DNA from: Burkholderia sp. 4M9327F10
GTDB taxonomy: Bacteria; Pseudomonadota; Gammaproteobacteria; Burkholderiales; Burkholderiaceae
Direction of reading: 5' to 3'
Assembly: GCF_005503145.1 (NCBI RefSeq)
Contig: NZ_SCNV01000012.1
Location: 98,317-162,316 of the forward strand
Length of the DNA: 64,000 bases
Positions 17,545 through 30,000 of the stretch are shown here, one piece after another. The notes beneath the pieces were generated by a model that saw only the letters and a program-made list of their open reading frames with translations, was not told where the DNA came from and ran no database searches. Numbering within the stretch: the first letter of the stretch is position 1; the number at the start of each line of letters is the position of its first letter. The position numbers and the translations under genes are program-made.

Positions 17545-18084
17545 TCATTGCCGTTTCGGTTGGCCCAGGATCTCAAGCGCCTCGCGGGCGAAGTCGACCC
17601 AGAACTGTTCCTGGGCGATCCCCGCTCTAAGCACCAGATGCTGGAGCCGTGCCGTTCGCGATGCGGGACTCCCCGGAAAATCGCGCGCCTCGATTTCGCG
17701 GTACAGGTCCAGTTTCTCCTGGTGCAATCCAAGGCGCCGCCCGATTTCCGCCTCCAGCCCGGCGGGGCCGAGCACCGCCTCCGCGCGCAGCCGCACCATC
17801 AACTCGTCGCGCAATGGCGTCGGGTCCTCGCTTTCCGCGATCCAGCGCCGTAGCTCCTTCTTGCCGGCCGGAAGAATCCGGTAGGCCCGCTTACGGCCGC
17901 GCCCCGACTCGGCAGGCAATGACTCGATCCAGCCGGCTTCCTCCAGACGGCCCAGCTCCCGATAGATCTGCTGATGCGTGGCATGCCAGAAATAGCCGAT
18001 CGAACGGTCGAAGCGGCTCGCCAGTTCCGAACCGGAACCGGGGCGTTCGGCAAGCGAGGTGAGGAGTGCGTGAGGCAGGGACAT
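17545..18084 (-). CDS. PadR-family transcriptional regulator
   Basis: 179 residues: an N-terminal winged helix (MSLPHALLTSLAERPGSGSEL, then THQQIYRELGRLEEAGWIES and RKRAYRILPAGKKELRRWI) and a C-terminal helical dimerisation domain (Vir_C type, LGLHQEKLDLYREIEARDF). PadR proteins are mostly repressors that bind palindromes with about 16-bp symmetry. The gene is transcribed away from fadH, and the 154-bp gap holds two TGCAAC/GTTGCA palindromes placed on the fadH promoter. It is therefore the likely repressor of fadH and of itself. The effector, perhaps an unsaturated or aromatic acid or its CoA ester, is unknown. Confidence 0.88.
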   Translation of the reverse strand: MSLPHALLTSLAERPGSGSELASRFDRSIGYFWHATHQQIYRELGRLEEAGWIESLPAESGRGRKRAYRILPAGKKELRRWIAESEDPTPLRDELMVRLRAEAVLGPAGLEAEIGRRLGLHQEKLDLYREIEARDFPGSPASRTARLQHLVLRAGIAQEQFWVDFAREALEILGQPKRQ

Positions 18085-18161
18085 GTCGGATCGGATCAGC
18101 GAGGGTCACGGAATACGCGCATCTTGCCATATTGGGGACACAGGATCCCTCGCTGGGAAAT

Positions 18162-18183
18162 TTAATGCAACCAGTTGCATTAA
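18162..18183. promoter_or_regulatory. Operator 1, perfect 22-bp palindrome
   Basis: Half-site TTAATGCAACC, followed by its near-exact inverse, gives a fully symmetric 22-bp site centred at 18172.5. It covers the -35 box of the fadH promoter. The same core recurs as operator 2, 41 bp away (about four helical turns), consistent with co-operative binding by the divergent PadR protein. Confidence 0.75.
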
Positions 18184-18203
18184 CGGGAATCGCGGGCTAG
18201 TAT
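18175..18203 (+). promoter_or_regulatory. Promoter of fadH
   Basis: TTGCAT (18175-18180) and TAGTAT (18198-18203) are separated by exactly 17 bp, a good sigma-70-type pair. The predicted start point falls inside operator 2. Both operators therefore overlap the promoter and binding would block transcription. Confidence 0.65.
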
Positions 18204-18206
18204 CTG

Positions 18207-18220
18207 TGCAACTGGTTGCA
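18207..18220. promoter_or_regulatory. Operator 2 at the fadH transcription start
   Basis: TGCAACTGGTTGCA repeats the core of operator 1 on the opposite strand (TGCAACCAGTTGCA) and is centred at 18213.5. It lies immediately after the -10 box. Confidence 0.72.
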
Positions 18221-18223
18221 TAA

Positions 18224-20260
<2,037 letters not shown>

Positions 20261-20333
20261 AGAGATCGCGGCTTGATTCCACGCTCCGCACATTCGTCCG
20301 GCTGTTGCAGCGGGACTTCACCAGGAGAGCATC

Positions 20334-20840
20334 TTGACCACTACCCAAAGCACTGCGCAGAGCACCATGCACAGCACTGAGCGGAGCACTGCGCACAGCC
20401 CCCCATCCACACCTGACGGCCTGCATCCCGCCGTCGCGCTCTCACTCGCGAAGTGGCATGCAATGGTCGAGCGCCGCGATCTCGATGGCCTTGGCGCCAT
20501 CACGCACCCGGACGTCGTATTCCGCTCGCCGATGGCGTTCACGCCGTACCACTCGGCGCCTGCACTGGAAATGGCGCTGTCGACCGTCCTCCAGGTGTTC
20601 GAGGACTTCACCTACCACCGTCAGCTTGCCTCGGATGACGGCCTGAATGTCGTTCTGGAGTTCAGCGCGCGGGTTGGCGACAAGAATCTGAAGGGGATCG
20701 ATTTCATCCGTTTCGACGAGAACGGCAAGATCGTCGACTTCGAGGTGATGGTACGGCCGCTGAGCGGCCTGCAGGCTTTAGGCGCGGAGATGGGGGCGCG
20801 AATCGGCCAGCCGTTGTCGGCCTACAAGGCCCACGCTTAA
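20334..20840 (+). CDS. NTF2/SnoaL-like protein with repetitive N-terminus
   Basis: 168 residues from TTG 20334, which has AGGAGAG at 20323-20329. The folded part (from about residue 30, HPAVALSLAKWHAMVERRDLDGLGAITHPDVVFRSP) is a nuclear-transport-factor-2-like alpha+beta cone, as in SnoaL and related isomerases or small-molecule-binding proteins. The first 25 residues (STAQSTMHSTERSTAHS) come from a 12-bp tandem repeat and look disordered. An ATG start at 20367 inside the repeat is possible. It follows fadH by 73 bp on the same strand and may share its transcript. Function unknown. Confidence 0.75.
   Translation: MTTTQSTAQSTMHSTERSTAHSPPSTPDGLHPAVALSLAKWHAMVERRDLDGLGAITHPDVVFRSPMAFTPYHSAPALEMALSTVLQVFEDFTYHRQLASDDGLNVVLEFSARVGDKNLKGIDFIRFDENGKIVDFEVMVRPLSGLQALGAEMGARIGQPLSAYKAHA
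20349..20396 (+). repeat. Four tandem 12-bp repeats within the NTF2-like gene
   Basis: Units at 20349, 20361, 20373 and 20385 begin AGCAC and encode S-T-(A/M/E/A)-(Q/H/R/H). The unit is a multiple of three, so copy changes keep the frame. Confidence 0.8.
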
Positions 20841-20863
20841 GGCCCCGGGACGGTTTGCCCCGC

Positions 20864-22066
20864 TCATAGCACGAGACCCGGCAGCTTTGCGGCGAACTCC
20901 GCGCCCAGCGCACCCGCTTGCTTGAGCGAGGCGTCGAACCGCCCCTGTTCAAGATGCTCCGCAATGGCAAGCAGGGTGCCGAGCACGCCTTCATGTTCGA
21001 GGATGGCCTGCTGGATGACGGCATCAATCGACATGTCGGCAAAAAACACTTCCGCCGTGACCCCGCAAGGAACGTAAGCCAGCGAAAGCAGGCCGCAGAG
21101 CCACGCGGTCTCCTGGAAGCCGCCGTCTTCCGGCGCGAGTTCAGCGGCAGCCCGCTCCATGAAGTTGGCCCGTTGCTCGACGAGCTGCGCGAGCGGGTTG
21201 CGACCGAACTGCAGATCTGCCGGATTGCCATACAGCAGCAGGCAGCACCACAACATCAGGGTTTTGCTGCCGACGGCGGCGACCGCCTGTCCGATCGACG
21301 TGATGGGGGTGTGGCGCAAGTGCCGCTGGCTGGCGTTGTTGGCGAGCCGCAGCAGTTGAATGACGAGGGCCGGCGCGTGCTTGAGCGCCTCCTCGAGCGG
21401 CCCGTTGCCCGCGTCTTCGCGCAGCAGTTCCAGTACCCGGAAGACTGCCGCGAAGCGGGACGGCGTTCGGCTGGTTGTGAGCAGTTGCGGCCTGGCGAAG
21501 TAGAAGCCCTGGAACAGGTCGCATCCCGCGAGCATCGCCGCAGCATGGTCGGTGCGATCTTCGACCTTTTGCGCGAGCACCCGCTTGCCGTGCTGCCGGA
21601 AATCCTCGACCAGCAGGCCGCGCTCATCTGCGGCAATGCCCGGCCAGTCGAGCTTGACGATGTCGACATGCGGCAGGAAGCGCTCGATATGCGATGTAAT
21701 GGAACGGACGTGGTCGAGCGCGATGCGAAAACCGGCAAGGCGCAATTCGTCGCAGCGCTCGCCCAGTTCGGCGGTAAGCGCTGTGCCTTCAAGAATCTCA
21801 AGGACGAAACGCGCCGGAGGCAGAACATCGACGCTGCCGAAATGCAGGAAGTCGCCGGTGCAGTTAATGAAGCCGTCGCTATGGCCAAGCACGTGCTCGA
21901 TGCCGAACACGCCCACGGTTCGTTCGACGACCGCCGCGGTGGCTGCGTAATCGTCCTGAACATGGGCTGTATCCTTGCCGGTTTCCCGGAACAGCAGTTC
22001 CTGCGCGACGGTGATGCCGTGCCGATCGAGTATCGGCTGACGGGCAACGAACACTTCAGCTTTCAT
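20864..22066 (-). CDS. EAL-HDOD signalling protein with degenerate EAL domain
   Basis: 400 residues. Residues 1-200 are an EAL-like domain starting EVFVARQPILDRHG, and residues 200-400 are an HDOD domain (LEEALKHAPALVIQLLRLANNAS...ITSIGQAVAAVGSKTLMLW). This YuxH/CdgJ-type architecture is common in beta- and gammaproteobacteria. The EAL core is altered (EILEGTAL in place of E-A-L and ALDHV in place of the metal-binding DDFG), so c-di-GMP hydrolysis is unlikely and a binding or regulatory role is more probable. Family members affect motility and biofilm. It converges on the NTF2-like gene and has no operon partner. Confidence 0.88.
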   Translation of the reverse strand: MKAEVFVARQPILDRHGITVAQELLFRETGKDTAHVQDDYAATAAVVERTVGVFGIEHVLGHSDGFINCTGDFLHFGSVDVLPPARFVLEILEGTALTAELGERCDELRLAGFRIALDHVRSITSHIERFLPHVDIVKLDWPGIAADERGLLVEDFRQHGKRVLAQKVEDRTDHAAAMLAGCDLFQGFYFARPQLLTTSRTPSRFAAVFRVLELLREDAGNGPLEEALKHAPALVIQLLRLANNASQRHLRHTPITSIGQAVAAVGSKTLMLWCCLLLYGNPADLQFGRNPLAQLVEQRANFMERAAAELAPEDGGFQETAWLCGLLSLAYVPCGVTAEVFFADMSIDAVIQQAILEHEGVLGTLLAIAEHLEQGRFDASLKQAGALGAEFAAKLPGLVL

Positions 22067-23827
<1,761 letters not shown>

Positions 23828-23830
23828 GCG

Positions 23831-24877
23831 ATGTCACGCAGCGAAGGGCGCGGCGGCGCGCGCCGGACATGGCTTGCTGTTGCCCTGATCGGCGCGGTGT
23901 CGATCGGCGCCACGATCTGGCTCAATGCCGCACCGTCGCGAGCCGGCCGGGCTGCCGCGCTGCAACACACCGATGCTGCGGCTACATCGTTACACGGCGC
24001 CAATGCTCAATTCGCTGGCGCGCCCGGAGCAAACGCGCTCCCCGCGTCGCTGGATGGATCGTCTGCGCCGCGCCTGCCGCTCGAAGCAGGCGGACGTCTC
24101 GCGCACACGCGGGCGGTGCGCGACTTCTTCGATTACTTCCTGAGCGCGCAGAGCGAGATGTCGGCGAGCGCACTGGATGCGCTGGTGCGCCGGCAGATCG
24201 CGGCGCAGCTCGATGGCACGGCGGCCAACGAGGAAGCGCTGGGCGTATGGCAACGTTACACCGCATACCTCAGCGCGCTGGGCCAGTTGCCGCAGCCGGC
24301 CGGCATACCGGGCAGCATACCGGGTACCAGGCCGGATTTCGACGCGCTGCAACTGGCGCTCGACCAGCGCGACGCGTTGGGCACACGCATCATGGGCGAC
24401 TGGAGCAAGCCGTTTTTCGGCGACCAGTTGCAGCGCCAACGAAGCGATCTGGCGCGCTTGCGCATCACGTCGGACCCCACGCTCACCGATGCGGAAAAAG
24501 CCGCCCGCCTTGCAAGCCTGGATGCCGCGTTGCCGGCGCAGGAGCGCGCGGCGCGCGAACGGGCCCGGCAACAGCAGGCGTCGGTCGAGGCGATTGCCCA
24601 GTTGCAGAAGCAGGGCGCGTCGCTTGACGCAATGCGGGCGCAGATTGCGCAGACGCTCGGCCCCGAAGCGGCCGAACGGGTTGTGCAGATGCAAAAAAGC
24701 GACGACGCGTGGCAGGCAAAATACGCCGACTATGCGTCGCAGCGTGCGCAGATCGACAAGCTTGGCTTGTCCCCGCAGGAGCATGATGCGCAGGTTGCAC
24801 AATTGCGCCGGCAGTTTTTCAGCAACCCCAGCGATGCGATGCGGGCCGCGTCGCTCGATCAGGGCGCAGGCAACTGA
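23831..24877 (+). CDS. lifO: Lipase-specific foldase (Lif/LipB)
   Basis: 348 residues. An N-terminal hydrophobic anchor (TWLAVALIGAVSIGATIWL) is followed by an Ala/Ser-rich linker and then the family signature RDFFDYFLSAQSE (Arg97, Phe-Asp-Tyr 100-102), needed for lipase activation. The rest is helical, forming the arms that wrap the lipase in the periplasm. It starts 3 bp after lipA, as in other Burkholderia, so both are made from one transcript. The stop codon is the left edge of a hairpin and tandem repeat. Confidence 0.95.
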   Translation: MSRSEGRGGARRTWLAVALIGAVSIGATIWLNAAPSRAGRAAALQHTDAAATSLHGANAQFAGAPGANALPASLDGSSAPRLPLEAGGRLAHTRAVRDFFDYFLSAQSEMSASALDALVRRQIAAQLDGTAANEEALGVWQRYTAYLSALGQLPQPAGIPGSIPGTRPDFDALQLALDQRDALGTRIMGDWSKPFFGDQLQRQRSDLARLRITSDPTLTDAEKAARLASLDAALPAQERAARERARQQQASVEAIAQLQKQGASLDAMRAQIAQTLGPEAAERVVQMQKSDDAWQAKYADYASQRAQIDKLGLSPQEHDAQVAQLRRQFFSNPSDAMRAASLDQGAGN

Positions 24878-24895
24878 GTGACCGAACCGGGTCAC
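24877..24895 (+). terminator. Hairpin at the end of lifO
   Basis: AGTGACC (24877-24883) and GGTCACT (24889-24895) form a perfect 7-bp stem with a 5-nt loop that starts on the last base of the lifO stop codon. No T-run follows; the tandem repeat comes directly after. A weak terminator or mRNA 3'-end stabiliser is possible. Confidence 0.45.
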
Positions 24896-24929
24896 TTAAC
24901 TGAGTCACTTAACTGAGTCACTTAACTGA
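24891..24929 (+). repeat. Three perfect 13-bp tandem repeats after lifO
   Basis: GTCACTTAACTGA occurs at 24891, 24904 and 24917 without mismatch and is followed by a partial fourth copy (GTCAGTGA). The first unit supplies the right arm of the hairpin over the lifO stop. Confidence 0.9.
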
Positions 24930-25304
24930 GTCAGTGATCTCGCGCTCGCCGTCCCGATGCAATGCGAGATCCGGGTGGCGCCAACATGGCCGCAAGCTGA
25001 CAGCGCGATTATTAATTCATTTATCCGCGCGTGATTTCCATCGTCTCCCGCAATAATCTCCGCTTAAAATCACTAGTTAAATTTTTTTTAATCAAGCGGC
25101 CACGCGGGCGTTTGGACCCGCTTCTTATTCTTCCAGGTATTCGCGGCAGAGCGCGATTTCAAAAAGTGTGTTTTCCTACCGGTCTTGGACCGCCTGTGCG
25201 AATCCAGCACGAGTGAGACGGGCAGGCGGGCCGGGCAGCAAGGTGCACGAGATCGTGCATGATGTTCTGCGCCTTGCGCTCCAGAACCCATTCCCGCGCG
25301 AACC
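24896..25304. other. Intergenic region before the histidine kinase
   Basis: About 400 bp. Beyond the tandem repeat it contains an AT-rich stretch around 25000-25095 (including AAATTTTTTTTAATCAAG) that could hold a promoter. No response-regulator gene or remnant was recognised, and the open frames present do not look like proteins. Confidence 0.4.
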
Positions 25305-26714
25305 ATGGTTTCGATGAACTCCCCCTTTTTGACCCGACCGAAAGAGCGGCAATATCGCTGGACCACGATGACCACCCGGTCATTGTTTATCTACACGGTC
25401 ACCTTCCTGTTTTCGATGCTGCTGTTGCTGGTCTTTGTCGAGTCCGCGGTGACCCGGCAGATGGAGCACGAAGTCGACATTGTCATGGAATGGCAACTGA
25501 TGTATTTCGACTCGACGCCGGACGATGTGCTTGGCGACACCATCGAGAGCCGCCTCGAAACCGCGCACCTGCACGTTAGCTACTTCGGTTTGTTTACGCC
25601 CGATGGCCGGCACGTTGCGGGCGATGTGACGTCGCTCCCCTCACAGTTGACTGCCGACAAGCGCGGACTGACGCTGCCGCCGAAGCTGCTGCTCTCGGCA
25701 AGCCATCCGCCGCCGGCGATGCGCGCGATGGCCGAGCGGCGCAGGAACGGCGACATATTGCTGGTCAGCCGCGACGTCACCAACATTTCCCATATTCGCC
25801 GGGCAATCATCAACGCATTCGTGATGGGCGGCCTATTTTGCCTCGTTGCCGGCATCGCCCTGGGGCTCGCCATGAGCGCGCGGCAGATGGGACGTCTGAG
25901 CGCGATCCGCCGCGTCACGCTGCAAATCGCGCAAGGCGACCTGAATCAGCGCCTGCCGACAGGGGGACACGACGAAATCGACATGTTGTCGCATCTCGTC
26001 AATCACATGCTCGATGAGGTCGAGCGCCTGATCTCCGAAGTGAAGGGAGCGTGCGACGGCATCGCGCACGATCTTCGCACGCCGCTCGCGCATGTCGTGG
26101 CGTTGCTCGGCAGCATGGCGCAGCGGGCGGACACCCTCAACGACGGTTCAATGTCCGAGCTGGTTGCGCACGCGCAATCCGAGACGCACCGGCTACTCGA
26201 ACGGTTCCGCGCAATCCTGCGTATCGCTGAGATAGGCGCGCTGAAGCGGCGCGAGGGCTTTGGCGAGGTGCAACTGGCGGCACTGGTGCAGGAAGTCGGC
26301 GAGCTATACGAACCGCTGGCCGAAAGCCGTTCGATTCAGTTCGTCGCGGACGTGGAGCCGGTGCCGAACATAGAGGGGGACCGCAGTCTGCTATTCGAAG
26401 CACTCAGCAATCTGCTCGACAACGCGATCAAGTTCACGCCGGAGGGCGGCACCGTCAGGATAGCGCTCAGGATGTTGCCGGCGGGCCCTCAGGTCAGCAT
26501 TGCCGATACCGGCCCGGGGATTCCGCCCGCCGAGCGCGAGGCGGTACTGCAGCGCCTCTACCGCGGCGAGAGGACCCGTCATATCGCCGGCTCCGGCATT
26601 GGCTTGAGCATCGTCTCGGCCGTGCTGCGCGTACACGACTTCACCTTGAGGATGGCGAGTGCCGAACCGGGTGTGCGCGTCATTATCGATTGCTGGTCGC
26701 GCAGGCTGGGTTAA
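25305..26714 (+). CDS. Membrane sensor histidine kinase, no adjacent response regulator
   Basis: 469 residues: a first membrane helix at about 25-47 (SLFIYTVTFLFSMLLLLVFV), a ~120-residue periplasmic sensor, a second helix at about 168-190 (AFVMGGLFCLVAGIALGLAM), a HAMP domain, the HisKA box GIAHDLRTPL with His255, and an ATPase domain with N-box LSNLLDNAIKF, DTGPGIPP and GSGIGLSIV. It should sense an envelope signal and phosphorylate a regulator. No response regulator lies on either side, which is unusual for this class. The start could be ATG 25305, 25314 or 25368; none has a strong ribosome site. It precedes an RND efflux operon by 338 bp. Confidence 0.9.
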   Translation: MVSMNSPFLTRPKERQYRWTTMTTRSLFIYTVTFLFSMLLLLVFVESAVTRQMEHEVDIVMEWQLMYFDSTPDDVLGDTIESRLETAHLHVSYFGLFTPDGRHVAGDVTSLPSQLTADKRGLTLPPKLLLSASHPPPAMRAMAERRRNGDILLVSRDVTNISHIRRAIINAFVMGGLFCLVAGIALGLAMSARQMGRLSAIRRVTLQIAQGDLNQRLPTGGHDEIDMLSHLVNHMLDEVERLISEVKGACDGIAHDLRTPLAHVVALLGSMAQRADTLNDGSMSELVAHAQSETHRLLERFRAILRIAEIGALKRREGFGEVQLAALVQEVGELYEPLAESRSIQFVADVEPVPNIEGDRSLLFEALSNLLDNAIKFTPEGGTVRIALRMLPAGPQVSIADTGPGIPPAEREAVLQRLYRGERTRHIAGSGIGLSIVSAVLRVHDFTLRMASAEPGVRVIIDCWSRRLG

Positions 26715-27052
26715 GTCGAATACGAAAATTCACTCTTGTCCTTTTCGATAGCTATCAGCGCTCAAGTCTGAGGATTCGCTGTGCCTGAAGGGTTTCCAGC
26801 GGGGTTTCCAGCGGGGTTTCCATCGGGTTCGCCACGGACGCACGCGCCAGCGTGCCGGTCCAGCGCGCCGGCGTGGCAGAGATACAGAAGTGTTTGTCCG
26901 GACGCCGCCAGGCAGGACAAATAGACTCCGGTCACAGTTTTTCATGTTCTCTATGACCCCGCAGTTCAGCCGCCTGGGCGCGACCGCCGATCCTTCGCAA
27001 GACGGACGCAAGCATGCAGGCCGGGAACTGACTTTTCAGGTGACCGAATGCC
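26715..27052. promoter_or_regulatory. Intergenic region upstream of the RND operon
   Basis: About 338 bp without a recognisable gene. It contains the perfect 10-bp palindrome GATAGCTATC at 26747-26756 and the 12-bp tandem repeat at 26790-26825. The RND promoter should lie here; no clear -35/-10 pair was identified. Confidence 0.4.
26790..26825 (+). repeat. Three tandem 12-bp repeats
   Basis: GGGTTTCCAGCG at 26790 and 26802, then GGGTTTCCATCG at 26814, with a further GGGTTC start after it. Confidence 0.85.
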
Positions 27053-30000
27053 ATGTGGATAGTCAATATCGCATTACGGAGGCCGCTGACATTTATTGTC
27101 GCTGCCATCCTTATTCTGGTGGCAACACCATTCGTGCTACTGCGTATGCCTACGGATATCTTTCCGGAAATCGACATACCGGTTGTCAGCATTATCTGGA
27201 GTTACAACGGACTCGATGCGACCGATATGGCGCAGCGGATCGTCACAGTCAGCGAGCGTAGTCTCACGACGACAGTGAACGATATCGACCATATCGAATC
27301 GTCATCTCTTGCGGGCGTGGGGGTCATCAAGCTCTACCTGCGTCCCGATGCCAGCGTGCCGATGGCCGTAGCCCAGGCGGTGGCGAACGTGCAGCAGACG
27401 CTGCGCGTTCTGCCGCCCGGCATCACTGCGCCGCTCGTCATCAAGTACTCGGCATCGAGCGTGCCGATCATCCAGCTCGGTTTGTCCAGCGACACGCTGT
27501 CCGAGCAGCAGTTGAACGACCTCGGGATGAACTTTCTGCGTCCCCAGCTCGTGACGATTCCCGGCACGGCCATCCCGTATCCATACGGGGGGAAAGCGCG
27601 CGTCATTGCAGTCGACCTCGATACGCCGGCATTGCTGGCAAAGAACATGACGCCGGCTGACGTCGTGAACGCTGTCACCGCGCAGAACCTGATCTTGCCC
27701 TCGGGAACGGCCAAGCTCGGCTCCACGGAGTACCAGGTGGACGTGAACGGCGCGCCCGAGGCTATCTCCGAGCTCAATTCCATTCCGGTCAGCACGAAAA
27801 ACGGCTCGACCACGTACCTCAGCGAAGTCGCCCACGTGCGTGATGGATTCTCGCCGCAAACCAATGTGGTACGGCAGGACGGCCGGCGCGGCGTGCTGCA
27901 GCCCGTGCTGAAGAACGGCGGCGCATCGACGCTGCAGATCGTAAGCGACCTGAAGAAAATGCTGCCGTTGGCAGAAGCCTCCTTGCCGAAGGAACTGCGC
28001 ATTACGCCGCTCTTCGACCAGTCGGTGTTCGTGAAGAGCGCGATTACCGGCGTGATCCGCGAAGCCGTGATCGCAGCGGCGCTGACGGCGGCCATGATCC
28101 TGATGTTCCTCGGAAGCTGGCGCAGCACGGTGATTATCGCGGTGTCGATTCCGCTGTCGATCCTGTCGTCGATCATCATGCTCAGCATCTGTGGGCAGAC
28201 CATCAACCTGATGACGCTAGGTGGCCTCGCGCTGGCGGTGGGCATTCTCGTCGACGATGCCACCGTGACGATCGAAAATATCGAACGTCACCTGCATCTC
28301 GGCACACCGCTCGAAGAGGCCATCCTGACGGGGGCCGGCGAGATCGCGGTACCGGCGCTGGTTTCGACACTGTGTATCTGTATCGTTTTCGTGCCGATGT
28401 TTTTCCTCAGCGGCGTGGCGAAGTTCCTCTTCGTGCCGCTCGCCGAGGCCGTGGTGTTCGCGATGATTGCGTCTTACATCCTGTCGCGGACGCTGGTGCC
28501 GACGCTGGTCAAGTATCTGATGGCCAACGCGTCGCACCATGCCGCCAATCCCACGCCGAACCTGTTTCACCGCTTGCAGGGCCGCTTCGAAGCCGGTTTC
28601 GAGCGCCTGCGCACCGGCTACGTCGCTGTGCTTCAGGCCGTGCTGGCGCGCCGTTCCATGTTTGTGACGATCTTCCTTGGCCTGTGCATCGCCTCTTGCG
28701 GACTGTTCCTGACCTTGGGACGCGATTTCTTTCCGAGCGTCGACTCGGGGCAGATCCGCCTGCACATGCGTGGACCCACGGGCATGCGGATCGAGGAGAC
28801 GGCCAAGCTTGCTGACGAAGTTGAGGGGACGATCCGCCAGGTGATTCCCCCCAGCGATCTCGACACGATACTGGACAACATCGGCCTGCCGGTTAGCGGT
28901 ATCAATCTGGCCTACAGCAACGGCGGCACGATCGGCAACTCGGATGCGGAGATCCTGATCGCGCTGAAGGAAGGCAAGCACGGCAACACGCGCGACTACG
29001 TTCGTACCTTGCGGGCCGAGCTGGCGAAGAAGTATCCCGGCGCCGAGTTCTTCTTCCAGCCGGCTGACATGGTGACGCAGATTCTCAACTTCGGCTCGCC
29101 CGCGGCCATCGACGTGCAGTTTTCCGGCAACGACCCGGTGAAGTTGCGCAGTATCGCGAACGACCTGTCGTATCAGATGCACAAGATCCCGGGTGCAGTG
29201 GACGTACACGTCTACCAGCTCGATAACAACCCCGGTCTCGGACTGCATATGGACCGCACCCAGATCCAGCAGGTCGGCCTGAGCGCGACCGACGTCGCAG
29301 AGAACATGCTCGATTCACTGAGCGGGAGCTTCCAGACTTCGCCCTCATTCTGGCTGAGCAAGAACGGGGTGGTCTACAACGTTGCCGTCCAATCGCCGCA
29401 ATATCGCATCAACACGCTCGACGATCTGCTGCGCACGCCGGTGGCGCACGCCGGGTCGGGGTATCCGACCCAGTTGCTCGCCAATCTGGTGCAGGTCAAG
29501 CCCGAGATCCAGCCTGCTGTGGTGACGCATTACAACATCACGCCGACTATCGATATTTATGCGGACGTCGACGGGCGGGATCTCGGCTCGGTGAGCGGCC
29601 AGATCCAGAAACTGATCAAGCAGGTTCAGCCCACCTTGCCACGCGGCGCACGCGTGACGCTGCGCGGCCAGGTCCAGACCATGAACTCGTCGTTCCTCGC
29701 GCTCGGCGTGGGCCTGGTGATGGCGATCCTGCTCGTCTATCTGCTGATTGTCGTCAACTTCCAGACCTGGGTGGACGCCTTCATCATCATCACCGCGCTT
29801 CCCGCCGCATTGGCCGGCATCGCCTGGATGCTGTTCTTCACGGAGACCACCTTGAGCGTTCCCGCGTTGATGGGCGCCATCATGACCATGGGGGTGGCGA
29901 CAGCCAACAGCATTCTGCTCGTCTCGTTTGCCCGTGAGCGCATGGCGGCAGGGTGCGATGCACTGACCGCGGCATACGAAGCGGGCGCCACGCGGATTCG

